From Tribonema minus (taxonomy: Eukaryota > Sar > Xanthophyceae > Tribonematales > Tribonemataceae): 64,000 nucleotides of DNA. Numbering within the stretch: the first letter of the stretch is position 1; the number at the start of each line of letters is the position of its first letter. Positions 1 to 12,900 of this stretch are shown here, piece after piece. The notes below the pieces were generated by a model. The model was given only the letters and a program-made list of their open reading frames with translations. It did not search any database and was not told the origin of the DNA. The position numbers and the translations under genes are program-made. The stretch is from contig JAFCMP010000538.1 in NCBI GenBank assembly GCA_017506865.1, positions 595,601-659,600 on the forward strand. The letters are read 5' to 3'.

Positions 1-910
1 CATGAAACAAGTGGCAGTCAGCATGATTCAACACTCGATGTCCGTGGTTTGGGTCTGGCCAGTATCAGCATGCTGCAGCTGCCCAGGCTATTGGGTCGGC
101 GCTTTACATCGGGTGCCACATAATATGCTTGTCCCTCAGTACTACATGCAGAGTGCCTTTGCCTCGATCTGGCTCCTAGAGATGTAACAGAAGCACGGTA
201 ACTGATTGGAACTGCCCATATTGTATGTGTCAAGCTGGTGGTCAGCCGATTCCTGGCGATGCTTGATGAGAGTTGCCCCTCACAGAATGCACAGCATGCG
301 GACTGACTGAGCTCAAGTCAGTCCTACATGATAGTGTGCGTGGGTATTCAGCTGACCTAGAGCGACCACGTTACTCTCAGACTGGGGCAGCCTCCATCTA
401 CATGGCATGCTCACTGCGGCAGAAGAACATGCTGATCTGGCAAAGTCTTTGCTGTGTTTTGGATGTGGGGCATGTAGATCAGCAGGTTCTACCCCTTGTA
501 CCATATTGGCTTCCAGTGTCGCTAAGCCGCCTGTTTTGGTGCACGCCCAACCCTGAGCCATTACTGTGACCCTCAGGCTGACTGCATGCCTAGCATCCGC
601 GCCCAAGGCACCAGCCTGAGGTACATTATGCCAGCCTGCCTTTGCTTTGAAAGTCTATCACATGACGCCCGATCTCACAGCTTCGGGCATCCATTGCTCT
701 ACAAGGCTGTGTACTACCTGAGACCAGGTCATCTGGCATGTCTGCACTATATTCACAGTCTGGGCATGTGAACGATTCTGGCTGTCCTTCACCTCGCTGT
801 TTCCAAGCTGGTCCCTTGCTTTGGGTCACTCATCCGTTGTAAAACCTAAGATCATCCTGTGGTGTCACTGACCTCTGCTAACTGTACTCTTTCTTCATTT
901 GCATTTTCAG
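1..910. other. Unassigned sequence at left edge
   Basis: No coding exon, RNA gene or repeat family could be supported here. Open frames on both strands are short and show no recognisable domain. The stretch may be intron of a + strand gene whose candidate exon follows at 911. Confidence 0.4.
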
Positions 911-1040
911 CTACATGCCCGGAACGAACGCTGGCAAGCGCTTCTTCTGGCAGCTCTGGACCATGCCCGAATCGTGGGCGTGCGGCAGGCAGTACGCAGC
1001 GGCCGCTGCAACTGCGCCCAAGGTTGTAACGGCGGCATAG
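911..1040 (+). CDS. Possible terminal exon, unrecognised protein
   Basis: A good acceptor (tttgcattttcag) at 910 is followed by an open frame that starts after one carried base. It reads YMPGTNAGKRFFWQLW and then an alanine-rich tail to a TAG at 1038–1040. The composition (many F, W, K and R residues, GC-rich codons) looks coding, unlike its surroundings. I do not recognise the protein. An internal GTACGC near 990 could instead be a donor, in which case the exon would be shorter and the gene would continue. It could belong with the exons at 2650–3108. That is inference. Confidence 0.25.
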
Positions 1041-2649
1041 GAGTGAAGATCAATTGCTGCATTGACGACTCCAGCTGCGTTCATCAAGAAACAGACTGTG
1101 CCGAGCGGCCTTCCCTTCTCTTGAGTGGCGTGCGCGCGGCATGTTGAATAGGCCGAGCTCAGGAGGTGCGCTGGCCGCGAAGCATTGACCAGCGGTTGTG
1201 CTGTTGTTGGTAGAGTACTGCCGTACAGGGCATTAGGCAAAAGGGGGCTGCCAAAACCGGCGGTCTTGCGTGATTGCAATGGCCAGCGCAGTCGAGGCAT
1301 GTTTTTGGAGAAATGTTTAGGTCTGTCACAGCCTGAGTGTACGATACCAAAACACCTACATACTTGGAAGTACTTGCTTCAAATTAGATTGGAGTGCACC
1401 AGACCTTCAAGTTGACTGCTAATTCCACTTGCTTCCACTGCAGCAACAGTCAACGTCTTGTGACAGCAAGCTTGCCTCCTGAGGTTGGCGTATGGCTTGC
1501 ATGATATTGCAGAGCTTGGGAGCCAGCACGCTAAGCCTTGTCAACAGCTCAAGTCACAGCCTGCCCTTTTGAGCATTCAGCATGACATATATCAGTGTTC
1601 ACCTGCAGCTTTGTTGTTTGATGGGCGGTATACTGTAGCCTTGTATGATACTTGAAATATCGAGTATGTGGAGTGTGAGCATGCTGATGCAAACCAGCAC
1701 TGCTGCCTTATATATATAAATGTATGTCATCATTCAGGCATCTTCAAGTTCTGGCTGCTGTGCTTGAGCTGCCCTTGCAACTGGAATCGAGCGAACTCTT
1801 TGTCACACATGCATATGCACACCACACATGAGCAGGCTGGCTTACAGTGCGCAAAAGGTGTGCCTGAGCGCCTCGCCACCCCTGCAGCTATGATTATGTC
1901 TACTACTTTTACCCGCCACTACCACCATGCATGGCCATGGTGCACTGCCCTCAACTTAAGTTGCTGAATTCCCCCTGCAGCAGCTGCTTGATTGCACTCC
2001 AACCCTATTCTGCGGGGACAAACTCTGATGGAGATGGTCAACCTGGACGGCACAACCTTTGACCACCTTCAGGTTCTGACATCTGCGAGAGCCTAACCTG
2101 TATGGTCTGGACAATGCCGACATGCCATCCGCATCAGCAACATCGACATTTGTTGTCACCATTGACACTGCATGTGCTCAATGATGGCGGTCCCCATAGA
2201 TGTTTTGCTTTCAGCTCATGCCATGACAGTGTGATCACCGATGGAGACTTTTTTTCTGTTTGTGTTCACTTCTGCCTGGCAACTGTTTTTGCTATGCACT
2301 GGCAGAGGCACGCTGCAACTGGTTTTAGTGCTATTTTCCTCATGTCAGTGAGAGAGTGCCTTTTGCTGCTCACCGGTGCCATGTGCATTGCGACGTCCCG
2401 CATGGTATACCGTCATTTCGGCTTTTAGATGTTGCAGTAGGTGCATCAACTTTGTATCGCACCGCAGCCCGTGCAGCATACGGCTGCCCCCCGGCAGCGA
2501 GAAAATAGCAACCGAACAAAAACGGTCCGACTCGGAGACAGTCGGCGAATAAAAAAAAATCTATCATTCGCATCTTTTATTCGCATGATCGTATCGCATG
2601 AAGGCAGATCGCATGGATCGTATCGCATGAAGGCATGAAGGCCATTCAG
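1041..2649. other. Unassigned intergenic or intronic sequence
   Basis: No recognisable gene is seen. A small imperfect repeat of the word ATCGTATCGCATGAAGGC occurs at about 2587–2635. The rest is AT-richer, with no long open frame. Confidence 0.4.
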
Positions 2650-3108
2650 GTAGCTCTGGCTGCGGTGTTGCCATGGGCCGCAGTGTGCTGGGCGTTCCTG
2701 CCTCACAGCCGCTCGCACAGCGCCATCGACTGCGGTCGTCTCAAACGTACGTGCCTCGAGACTTCATCTTCCCAAACTTGTGCCTTCTGTGCATGATCTG
2801 GGTTGCGATGCAGACGCAGCCATCTAACAAGCTACTTGTCACATGTCTGTTTTAACGATCATTTCTCGGTGCTGTTTTGTGTATCTGCACTGGCAGGAAT
2901 TGCATCGAAGGCGGCCTCGAGCTGGGGGGCAAGAGGGAGGATCGACGAGGCTGCCGATGCAGTGCCACTGGCGATGGTCACCATGTCTGAAGCCGGGTTG
3001 GACTGGCACAACAGCGAGTACTTGAAATATTGTATCTATAAAAGCCCCAAGGTGGGCTTAGTTACGGGACCACGTGCAATGAACACCATGTGGGACCGGC
3101 CGTACTGA
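2650..3108 (+). CDS. Two terminal exons of an unrecognised gene, one membrane-like
   Basis: Two exons fit together in phase. Exon 2650–2746 follows acceptor ccattcag and ends at a strong donor (C|gtacgt). Exon 2897–3108 follows acceptor gcactggcag and ends at TGA 3106–3108. The split codon gives Arg. The first exon encodes a hydrophobic stretch (VALAAVLPWAAVCWAFL), which could be a membrane segment or signal anchor. The second encodes a soluble tail with SEYLKYCIYKSPKVG and ends in MWDRPY. No family is recognised. Earlier exons lie upstream and may include 911–1040. Splice sites and phase are seen; gene identity is unknown. Confidence 0.4.
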
Positions 3109-4959
3109 GGCTTGCACCTACATTTTGTCTCCATTAAATTCTACTTGTGGCTGTGGGAATGCCGTGCTGTGTGGTGTTTCTCCTTGTGTTCACTCCTGGA
3201 TATAGTATGCAAAGCTTGCACGCCACACCCCGCCCTCTCATGTACTTTAACAGTCTCCTTCTAGATTTCTGTCGCTTAGCAATGACCTAGAAAAGGACAG
3301 ATGACTCGCTGCGGCTGTCTCGGCTGCTGTGGTTTCTTCAACTATGCAGCTTGAGTTACTCTGCGAGCAAGGGAAGTTTTTCTTCTTATATTTCCAGGTT
3401 TTATGCATGATCAACGTGCATGTCCGTGGAGGCATATCACGTGCAGAAACGCGCCTGACAGGAACACAATTTGTAGTACATAGATTGGGGGGCACATGGA
3501 GGAGGACGTAGGGGAGGATCCCGAGATGCCATTTGGCGGCGGCGGCATTTGAGTGGTTGTCGTTGAGACACTTTCAGACTGTCACACGACATGTAGATTC
3601 CGTACAGCAAGCTTCAAGTTAGATGCCATTCATCTGGGCTTTTCCGCGCCCTGAGCAAGAATTAATAGAATGTACTTGGATGGACAGCCCCATACCTGCC
3701 TTAACAGCCTCAGCTCAAGGAACAGGCACTCTTCTGGAACGTGCCCCCAGCGATCAGTCTAGACTCTGCAAGTATACGGTGCCAGTCATGCAGGGGACAC
3801 CCTATAAGCATGATATTGCTTGAAGCCGCAGCTTCCCTAGCGTCAAATCAGAGCATCTCCACCGGTAATATTCTATTGGCTAGGGTGAAAGTTGATCCTC
3901 ATTTTTTGCATTTAGTCAGCCTTGCCATGCACCGGTGGCAACCTCATCATGGGGTTGCATATAGGATGGTGCCAGTCTGTGACATTGCAATCCCAATGAC
4001 GTGCCGCCTTTCCATCACCGCCATGGCACAACATCATAACAACAGCCTAGCGCGCAGCTCATCACAGCCGCACACATCATATCATACAGCAGCGGAATAG
4101 AGCGTTACTACACGACACTTCGCTCAGGCGTGATGGCGGCCGCAGAAGCTGGCATGAGGATCATCGTGCTTGTAGATCAACATGAAGTCGACCAGCCTGA
4201 CGCAACCTGAAGTCAAGTTGACTGAGTTTGTGTTGTGTGTGCTTAAGCAACACGGTCATAAAATCGCTGCACAGCGGATGCACAACAACGCCAGCTGCTG
4301 CGGTGTTGCGGTAAGGCTTGCAAGCAAATCAGCTCTCAAATCGATTGCTGCTGGTGCGGAGATACTCGTCCAGCGAGATGTAGAAACAAAAAAAGCTTCC
4401 AACAGTTTGGTACGAACAATTGTGAACGTAGAACGTCAAGCCCCTAAGATTGTGGTTTTAAAAGCTACCTTTGTGTTCTCCGGCTAGGTTAAACCACTTT
4501 CAGTATTCTGCAAAATAGTAACACATGAACTCATTGATTTTGGTACACGTCAATAAATGGCTAGCCTTTAACTGTCACAAGTGGCCAGAAAGAAGGCCCC
4601 AGTGGAGATGCTGTCGGCAAGTCAGAAAAAACATAGTGGCGTCGCAAAAGTGGATGGAAGCTGTTTTCAAAGCATTGTTGATCTGTATCTGATTGGGTGG
4701 GCACAAGCGCAAGAAAATTGCTGCAGCTCGGAGACGCGTAGTGCACAATGCAAACTCAAATCTCTAGAGGCTTGATGGGCCCAAAAGCTTGCTGGCGCTA
4801 ACGCCACAGTCTGCTCAATAGTAAAATCAGAAGCGGAACTCTGGCCTGGTAGCACGCATGCGGTCCTTGCCATTACCTCCGCAATTGAAAAGCTTGGCAC
4901 ATTTCATCATTTTGCGCCACATGGAAGGTGCTTATCATTCGACTTGAAGTTATCGCCTA
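3109..4959. other. Intergenic, with a dispersed repeat copy and AT-rich open frames
   Basis: It contains one inverted copy of a short dispersed repeat (3572–3659). Two consecutive + strand frames in the same phase (4182–4487 and 4581–4775) are also present; the second continues after one TGA to about 4975. Both are less GC-rich than the confident genes and match no family I recognise. They may be remnants of a decayed gene or mobile element, or chance frames. Confidence 0.3.
3572..3659 (-). repeat. Dispersed short repeat, copy 1 (inverted)
   Basis: About 88 bases match, as reverse complement, the family seen at 8465, 49815, 55627 and 60035. The shared core reads CAGGGCGCG, an A-run, CCCAGATGAT and later a GACAGTC end. 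This copy is closest to the one at 8978–9065, with which it is nearly collinear. Confidence 0.7.
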
Positions 4960-7393
4960 ATGAGTATCCCCAGGCTCGCTGAAGTTGCCCATACAGACAT
5001 GCGTCACATCGACACTCGCGCTCAACGACCGCACCTTAGCAGCTTGAAGCTTACATACATACCACTTCCCTGCGCATGTGACATCGCAGAACTAGAGCAG
5101 TTCGCGGCTAGATTACCGACAGCGCAAGTCGACGCCAACGGCATATTAAACCTGGACCCCCCCGAGTGCTTCCACGGTCACCTGTGCGACGACGGCCGCA
5201 TCTACGTGCGCGAGGCGTACAAGCAGCTCTACGACAAAGCAAAGAACATCACCCGTGTAGGGGAACCAGGCAGTCCACGGGCCGGCAAGGTGCTAATTAC
5301 AGGCTCCGAGGGCATCGGCAAGAGTGCGTGCCTGTGGTACTTTCTGTGGCGTCTGCGCGCGGAGGGCAGGCCCGTGCTGGTGCAGCTGGGCGCCGAGGCT
5401 TACTTCTTTGGCGCTGACGGCACTATTGTCGCGTTCGGTGAGGACTCCGCGCGCATGGGGACCTTCTACGGTGACCCAGTGAGTGTACGATGACCTGTTG
5501 AACTTGAGCTTGCGTCTGCAGCAATGTATGCATATATGCTGCTACAGTAGCTGAACTGCCGTGACACAGTGCAGTCGGCTCCTGGCATTTATGTGTTCTG
5601 CCGTGCAGTGAGCCGCGGCACCAATGTTCACACCTTACCCCTACTAGTTAGTTACCCTAACCTTAACCCCTGATCCTAACCCTAACCTCTAACCATGAAG
5701 TCTGCATCTTCAAGTTGCTACAGAGCCAGAGCGCATAGTGCGCTCTCGTAGATGCACCATACTTCAATACGCGGATAACATTGTGGCAGCGCAGGGTACG
5801 CCTGCAGCACCATGATGCTGACACACATGCACTTTCTGTGTCGTAACATGCTCACCGTTTGCTGCTGTGAGTCGCCGCGCAAGTCGCCCGGTACGTGCTT
5901 TAAGCTTGCGACAACACTCCACACTTGTAGACACTGCGGAGTACACCACATGTAGGGCTGCTATGTTGATGTTCTGCCCGGTTCAGCACTGACTGCATCA
6001 TGTACATGTGCGACCCTGAAGCTTCGCTTGTCATGTCAGCTAACATCGCCTCCTGTCTCAGCATCAGATGTTATGGAAGTGTGTGCTAGTACCTAAGCAG
6101 TACGTAACTCTAGAGATCCGCAGGAGAATAACACGGTGGTGTCCTTTTAATTGCGGCCAAGGACACATTTATGACTTACTTGGTGCGTCGGACCCGTGCA
6201 TTTCACACTGTCAGCTAGCACAAGATTACCTCAGGCACACTCAGTTTGACGATGCGTGCGTCAAGCATCTACTCTGAAATCTAATTGGCTGCGGACGCTC
6301 TCTGATTGGCCGCAGCTGCCATCTTGTGTCTGGAGAGTGAAGCACTGATCCATGCACCCGAACAGGGGTACTGACTGCTCACCAGCTGGATTCAATGTTT
6401 TGACCTGAGTGATGATTCGCCACTGTTTGCCAGTATACTAGACTAGTACATATCTGTGTGACTGTTCGTGTAATGCATTTCAGAGTCACTGAAGTATGCC
6501 TGCTGACCTCAGTGTATCAATAACAGCAGCAGTGACAGTGCACACCACTCCAAAACTCGACACAAGTTGAATGTTATTGACACACGTACTGGTATCACTA
6601 AATCCATGGCCCTAGGCACGACACTAGCCACATACATGCCTGCTGACCTCAATGTATCGATAATAGCAGCGGTGCCAGCGGCCCTCACTCCAAAATCACC
6701 ACAAATATCAGTATACTTAAGGTGAGTGCGCTGTTTGTGCATCCACAGGACTGCTGGTGCCTCACGGATCCGGCAGCGGAGGCGCGCAAGGGCCACGGCT
6801 GCGGCGTCACCGTCGCCTTCATGGCGCTGGACGCAAAGTACTTTAGCAGCTTCATGAGCATCAATTTCGGATACGCAAAGCAGCTGTACATGACGGTGTG
6901 GAGCGAGGCTGAGATTGAGCACTGCCGCCGTCACCTGCCGCGCTTCCAGCACCTCTCGCGAAAGCTCGTTCAGCGGCGCTTCGCGGAATGGGGTGGGCTT
7001 GTGCTGTACGTGCTGGTGCATGCGGGCAATTACTACCTCCAGCAGCGGCTTCAGTCAGCCTGCGGGAATGCTGCGTACTATGGGGTACGCACAGCCGCTG
7101 TGACTGCGACACCGGAGCCTCGGGAGAGGGACTACCTGTCCGACCTGGTGTTTCACATGGAGGTTGAAGACGACCTCAAGATGTATCACTTGAAGTGGGC
7201 ATCAGATCACGTCAAGCGGCTGGTGCTGTCGCAGATCAAGCAGACCCCGGAAGAGCTCATTGCCGACATGAATGGCGCTGTGCGTGGCTGGAGGCCATGG
7301 CTTCACAATCTGGCTGCGGAGTTGGCAGCGGAGCATACGGCAGGCCAGCTCACTACGGGAGCGTCGCGGCAATCCGCAAGCACTGACAGTTGA
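4960..7393 (+). CDS. RHS/Crinkler-type P-loop NTPase, paralog 1
   Basis: Two exons are supported. Exon A ends at 5478 before donor gtgagt. Exon B runs from 6749 (acceptor atccacag) to TGA 7391–7393 and joins in phase 0. Homology with the paralog at 21.4 kb starts at 5090, right after an AG acceptor, so a further 5' exon is possible; the open frame itself goes back to an ATG at 4960. Exon A has GRIYVREAYKQLY and a Walker A motif GSEGIGKS (5302–5325). Exon B has LYMTVWSEAE and FAEWGGLVLYVL. This order (YVRE segment, GxxGIGKS, W-S-x-x-E, WGG-x-x-x-YVL) is typical of the NTPase module of retrotransposon-hot-spot and Crinkler proteins. From 5090 the product is about 343 residues, with no obvious C-terminal nuclease or effector domain. 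The intron carries a degenerate telomere-like array and a repeated pre-acceptor segment. Confidence 0.75.
5653..5695 (-). repeat. Degenerate interstitial telomere-like array (CCCTAA)
   Basis: Imperfect CCCTAA units (ACCCTAACC, TCCTAACCCTAACC) lie inside the intron of the RHS-type gene. They are far too short and degenerate to be a chromosome end. Confidence 0.6.
6498..6700 (+). repeat. Tandemly repeated intronic segment before the RHS exon B acceptor
   Basis: The segment beginning GCCTGCTGACCTCA and ending with CACTCCAAAA occurs at 6498–6555 and again at 6638–6695, with a spacing of about 140 bases. A homologous single copy lies at 22406–22465, at the same place relative to the acceptor of the second paralog. 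The sequence is therefore old and has been locally doubled here. Confidence 0.7.
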
Positions 7394-7741
7394 CATGGCG
7401 GTCCGAGTGAATGTGTACTACATACTTCGCAGTAGCATGTAGTAAAGGTTAGGTGCACTGATCAAGCTGTGTCTGCATCTGTGACTATGTTACGAAATTG
7501 CGCACTTGTCACAACAGTGTTGGCTTGCCATGGCGCATTTGTGTGATGCCAACCACCGCGCATGTGCGTGTTTGTAGGCGAGGGACCCTTCAGGGCGCGA
7601 GCTTTCTTAAGTCATGGCGCGCACAAGTCTCCGCACTACTTATGCTTCTGGGCGCGCGTGCTGATTTTTGCGAGCCAGGTATGCGTACGTGCGTACCGCT
7701 ACAACCGCTCACCAATCAGCGCGCTGGGGTTCTGTTGCCGC

Positions 7742-7784
7742 TTAGGGTTTAGGGTTAGGGTTAGGGTTAGGGTTAGGGTTAGGG
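7742..7784 (+). repeat. Interstitial TTAGGG array
   Basis: Six to seven near-perfect TTAGGG units follow TTAGGGTTTAGGG. The array lies 350 bases downstream of the RHS-type stop codon, with unique sequence on both sides. Confidence 0.95.
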
Positions 7785-8464
7785 CTCCATAGAAAGCTGC
7801 CAGCTGATTCTGGCGCTGGCTCTCCAGCTTGCGAGGTGTTGCTGCACAGGCGGCGCTGACCGCATGCAGCGTTTTGGCACTTGGCATGTATCACACCGCA
7901 GTCTCAAGCCTGCGGCCGCGCGGCCTGCAGAGCTCTCGAGTTCTCCGTCTCTACTTTCTTCATCTACTTCAAACCGTTACGCGCAACTTCACTTGGGAGC
8001 CAAACCCCTAACTTAGGGTCAGGGCTACTTGAACTTGCGCTGATTGCCAGAGCGTGGTGGTGTTGATGTGCTAATGGCAATGCAGATGTAATCCCGCAGC
8101 ATGCGCATAAAATGATCTCAACTATTGCAACAGAAAACATGAGGTGATGCACATGTTTCAGATTCAAGCAAATGTTGAGGTGATGGTCTCTGAGCTTTAA
8201 GCGCAACCTACAAAAGAGGCTGTGGGTTTCCGGGTCGCTCGCCCCCCAGCCCTTCAGGAGGGGGCATGCTTTCTTGTATCTGAAAAATTGCAAGTATCCA
8301 TACAGTTCGCAATGATGTCGACATCAACATGGAGGCATGGGGCGTCAATGCCAATATTGCCAGCAGATTGGGTCAAAGATGCAACAAGGTCAAAGGTTGA
8401 CAATCTTGAGTTTGCCACGTGGACATGCACTAAGGGTGTGTACTAGTACATACTTTATATGAAT

Positions 8465-8545
8465 GCTCGCTCAGGGCGCGACAAAGCCCAGATGGTGGAT
8501 GTCCAGCTTGCAAGCAGAAGCTACATGTGTCTTCATGAATATGTT
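8465..8545 (+). repeat. Dispersed short repeat, copy 2
   Basis: GCTCAGGGCGCG and CCCAGATGGTGGATGTC are followed by a GAAGCTACATGT end. It matches the family members at 49815 and 60035 in the same orientation. Confidence 0.65.
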
Positions 8546-8977
8546 GAAAGTATATCAATGTGCGTTGTCGATCACTTCATGTACTACAGGTGTACTAGTA
8601 TACATTAAGTGTACTGCTTTTCTGAGCTCGAGCGGAGTTGGTTACCATAGGCCTTCAAGAAGGTCTTGCGCAAGCTCACTGGCTGGACCTTGAAGGCTAA
8701 AGTAAAGATGCATTGTGCTCCAACAACAACATGTCTGTAGAGATTCTATCGACGTTTTCATATTAAGATAGTAGTAAAAAAGGTGAGCACGCAGCAAAGC
8801 CCCCTGGCCATCTGGTCTGCACGGATGACTCTGGGAGCAAAACCACAGCATCATGATACCAATTGTTTACACTCCGGCAGAGCACATTGTCCCGTTGCAT
8901 CAGTCATGGCGCTGATGCAACAGACTCTGAGGCAGCCGCAGGCGTCTTATCCCGGACCTTCATGTCCAGAAGTACGC

Positions 8978-9065
8978 TTTCAGACTGTCACGCGACATGT
9001 AGATTCTGTACAGCAAGCCTTCAAGTTAGATGCCATTCATCTGGGCTTTTTCGCGCCCTGTGCGA
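8978..9065 (-). repeat. Dispersed short repeat, copy 3 (inverted)
   Basis: It is almost identical to the copy at 3572–3659, starting with CAGACTGTCAC and running to TTCGCGCCCTG. It forms a loose inverted pair with copy 2, about 430 bases upstream. Confidence 0.75.
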
Positions 9066-9689
9066 GAATAAATGAAAAGTGCAATTGTCATGCCTTGATG
9101 TCTGTCCACAGCTCTGCTTACCAGCTCAGGATTGATAACGTCACGCAGCTCTCGCCTACTGAGTGTGACAGTCTCTCACGGCTCTCAAGCAGAAATGCAT
9201 ACTTCGAAGTCTGAGTATCTGTAGTGTCAAAGTGCACCATGGTGCACCTCGTGCGCATTCTGACGTGCAGAACACTGGCAGTGCCGCATGCGGACGCATG
9301 GCCCCCGTGGGTCCCCCCAGCACGAGGCACACCTAGAGACGATCGTTAGCAATTTCAAACTTTGATACAAAATTGGGGCCAAAAACCAGGAGGAACCAGC
9401 AAGGGGCACAGAAAATGGGGCTGTGGCATGCGTGGTAGGTAGGTAGGTATTCACACTCTGCCAGACCACTCGGGACCAAAGCACTTACGGATACGGCACT
9501 GCAGCACCAGTCAACCGGCCAGCACCGCCGAGACTCTGCTCAACTAAATCAAAATAATTGCTTAGGACAGTTACTGTTGGTGCTGATTGGTGCATCAGCT
9601 CGCTATTTGCTGCTAGAACCAATGTGATATTACTGCACGCCTTGTTCAACGAGGACCTCTGCGCCTTCCCGCCAGAACTTGAGGTACTA

Positions 9690-9951
9690 CTAGTCGCGCA
9701 CGTTGGTTACGTCCTTGATTTTCTCCAGGAAGTCAGCGATGATGAACAGCTCATGGTCCCAAGGGTCCTGCGACAAGCCATGAAGGTGGTGACAGAGGTC
9801 ACGGATAAGGCAACTAGGATCATCGTACACGCGGGATGACGAATGTTTCACCTGATGACAATGAGGTAGCAGCTGTACAATGAGCACGTATCAATGCACT
9901 TTGTGACACTGTGGCATCTCATTGTACTCGCAAACGTCTTGTGTGTTTACA

Positions 9952-9985
<34 letters not shown>

Positions 9986-12900
9986 GGAGCATTGACCAGC
10001 GTATGAGTGCAAGTGGTGCACGCCACTTCAGTATATGCAGCCAGCAAATTGGTAATCATTGACGATATTTGTAGCCTCACTAATGTATACATATGCAATT
10101 ACATAATGTAATTACTTTCAAGTTGATGACAAAATGAGATGCTTGAGCACATTGGCCCATGTGCTCTTGTGGCATAACACTACCTGCTCAAGTGTATGCA
10201 TACCTCAACACAGTTTGCAGATCATTACGTACCCCGCGCCAGGTGGTGCATTCGTTGCCGTTGGTTGGCTGGAGCATGTAAGCATCGCGATTGTTCTCCA
10301 CGATGATGATGTTGGACAGGTCCATGTCGTCGCGCAACAGAGTAAGATTCTGTTGCATGATGACAGCATCGCGAGGACGGATGTATGTTGAGGGCTGCCA
10401 TGCAGTAAGTTGAAGTGCCACTTCACCATGGATAGTCAGGTAACACGTTACGTTTCAAGAGCAGTGCTTCAACCCCAGTGAGAGTACTAGATTACATGCA
10501 GGTGGTGGCAGAAGGCTGGCAGCAATTGATGTATACACACGATCAGCACATATATGAGCAGTAGATTACAAGAAACATGCATATACGCAACAAAGGCAGC
10601 GCAAGCATCAGCCGCAGCAACAGTTATGATTTGTGACATTCAGCCTAGGCTAGCAGCACACCGTGGTGACCGCTGCCATCGGCAGACAGCTGGGCACACA
10701 TAGAAGCAATAGAAGTATATTAATCGTGCATGCAGCAGCTGCCATGGCAGTGCACTGTGAGTGCCAAACAATAAGGGTGCAGCAATGCCAAGTGAAGCCT
10801 GAATTACTCAACAACAAGGTGCTGCAGCCGCAGCAATTGAATGCCGGGTGCGGCCTTGAGTACTATTATGACTTGTTTCAAAACAAAGTTGCAGCAGCAT
10901 TGCCACTGCACCAGGCAGTGTGCTAGCAGCAGCGCACCTTAAGGTAGAAATCGCCAGAAAACCCACCGACCCGCGTGCAGTGCTCACGGAACAATCTGCC
11001 GGTGATGTAGCCCTTAGGGTCGAGGAGGTCCAGCAGGGGGTTAGCGTACTCCGGCAGCGACGCCGTGAACACGATCACCTGCGCGCAAGCCCCGTCATGA
11101 ATGAATGAATAAATGATGTGACAAAAACCATGTGGATGAATTCGTGAACCAACGTGCACCAGGGTGTGCTGCGGTGAAGACAACTTGAAGCAGGTGGGTA
11201 CACGCGCAGGCATGAATGCGTGCATTTGATCGTTTCATAATGGATCAACAGACAATGCGCGTGATGACAGTGCATTGCATAGGTATCCAGCAGGATTTGC
11301 TGCAGCTTGGCAGCTGAAGTACAGCAACGATTGTGCCTGTCTACTCGTATGCATGCACGCATGCATGCATCTTGAATCATAGCATGTCGCATGCAGAGTG
11401 GTTATGTTCGTGTGCAATCCATCAGACGAGCCTGGGGCACAGCGAGGGGCTGGCACGCTCTCAGGCTGTTGCAGGGGTTTGAAAATGACTGCAACGTCTG
11501 AGCACTGCCACGCACCCGCCAATGCCAGGACCATCAGAGCCTGAGAATTCGGCGCCGGTCCGAGATGCCGTACGCACTACATACAGCAACTGCTGTGGCT
11601 GCGTTCGTGTAGCACTTTAATCGAGCTCATGGCATGGCGCCTGGCCATCAATCATGCAGCACATGCAGATGCAAGGCTCAGGCAGCAGTCTCCAGGGAAT
11701 GTTCAAGGAGGAGTGCGTGTGAGGCAACTGGCAGCGTGGTCCAGAAGGAGGGACACTCAGGATGACAATGTAGTGCCCCACACCTTTTCAGTACTGTTAG
11801 AAGAGCTCCTGGGCCAACCATACCAAAACTGTCACATGGAGGTTCTTTGCTCTGCAGCGGCTGGTGTGTCACTGAGCAAGTTTAGCGACAGCAGTCGCTT
11901 AGGTAAGCTTCAGCTCTCCACACCCAGTCTGGCAGGCGGTGCAATTAAGGCGCTGACCACATGCCTTCAAGTCACAAAGGCACATTGACAACAAGCATGC
12001 ACTAAGGCTGCATACATGCATACATACTGCAGTATACCGCACCTCGTAGTGCTTGGACACTTGCTCCAGGAACTCATCCACCCCCGGGCGCTTGATGGCA
12101 AACACCTGGTAGCAGACATACATGTCGGGATCTTCCGTTTCAGTGTCACGCGTCAACATCTTGAGTTTAAAAATTGTCAATGAATGATCGGCGAGGCAAA
12201 TGATCGGAGGCTTCTACGCATGATGCTGGCTCAGAGGACGCATGGCAATGCCACTTGCTGTGCAGGCTTGAGATAGGGATGGAGGCATTCAGTGCTTGAA
12301 GTACACACATACATGAGTACAACGGTAATGGATACTGCAACGCCTGCGTATGCTGAGCATGCTCTGCAACCCCGCACCTGGGGTTCTGTGGCAGAGCAAG
12401 ACCCCTTACAAGGCCTCGTTGTGCACTGGCACAGCAGCTTGAGCCGGCAAATCTTCGGCCATAACCTCAAGCCGGAACCCGCGGTTTGCAGTGAGTGCGT
12501 TCTCAGTTTGGTAGCTAGCAAATGTGTACGCTCAAGTGTTGTCGATGCAAAGCATCTCGACATCTGGGTGCACAGATAAAAGCATGTGCATACAGATGCC
12601 TGCTCACGCATGACATGAAATTACCAGCAAGCACTGAAAAGTCCGAATCAACCTCTGATTGAATATTTGAAAATCAAGTGCATTGTCAAGGTTGGCAAAG
12701 CCTGATCCGCCCACTCGAGCGGTACTACGGTATCCAAGCTCCTAGGGCGCAGTGCAGACTAGGCTGCTGCGTTGACACAAACCTTTCAATTGCATAGGCA
12801 ACCCGTCCTCCCTTGGGCCTGTATAAATACAAGTCCACAAGTACTACACCTGTGCACACCCCACACCCCAGATGCAGCAGAGGTTCTGAGTGCACCCCAG

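Larger units (their letters stand above)
7394..9689. other. Intergenic region with telomere-like array and two short repeat copies
   Basis: No gene is recognised between the RHS-type gene and the 3' end of the phosphatase gene. The region holds a clean TTAGGG array (7742–7784) and two copies of the dispersed short repeat in opposite orientations (8465–8545 and 8978–9065). Open frames running through the TTAGGG array are artefacts of its periodicity. Confidence 0.6.

Noticed and set aside
911..1300. 129-codon − strand frame at 911–1300
   Set aside because: It has no recognisable domain or splice context. The + strand frame with an acceptor at 910 is the better, though weak, candidate.
7742..7784. 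Chromosome end
   Set aside because: The array is short, and unique sequence continues on both sides. The same holds for the other telomere-like arrays.
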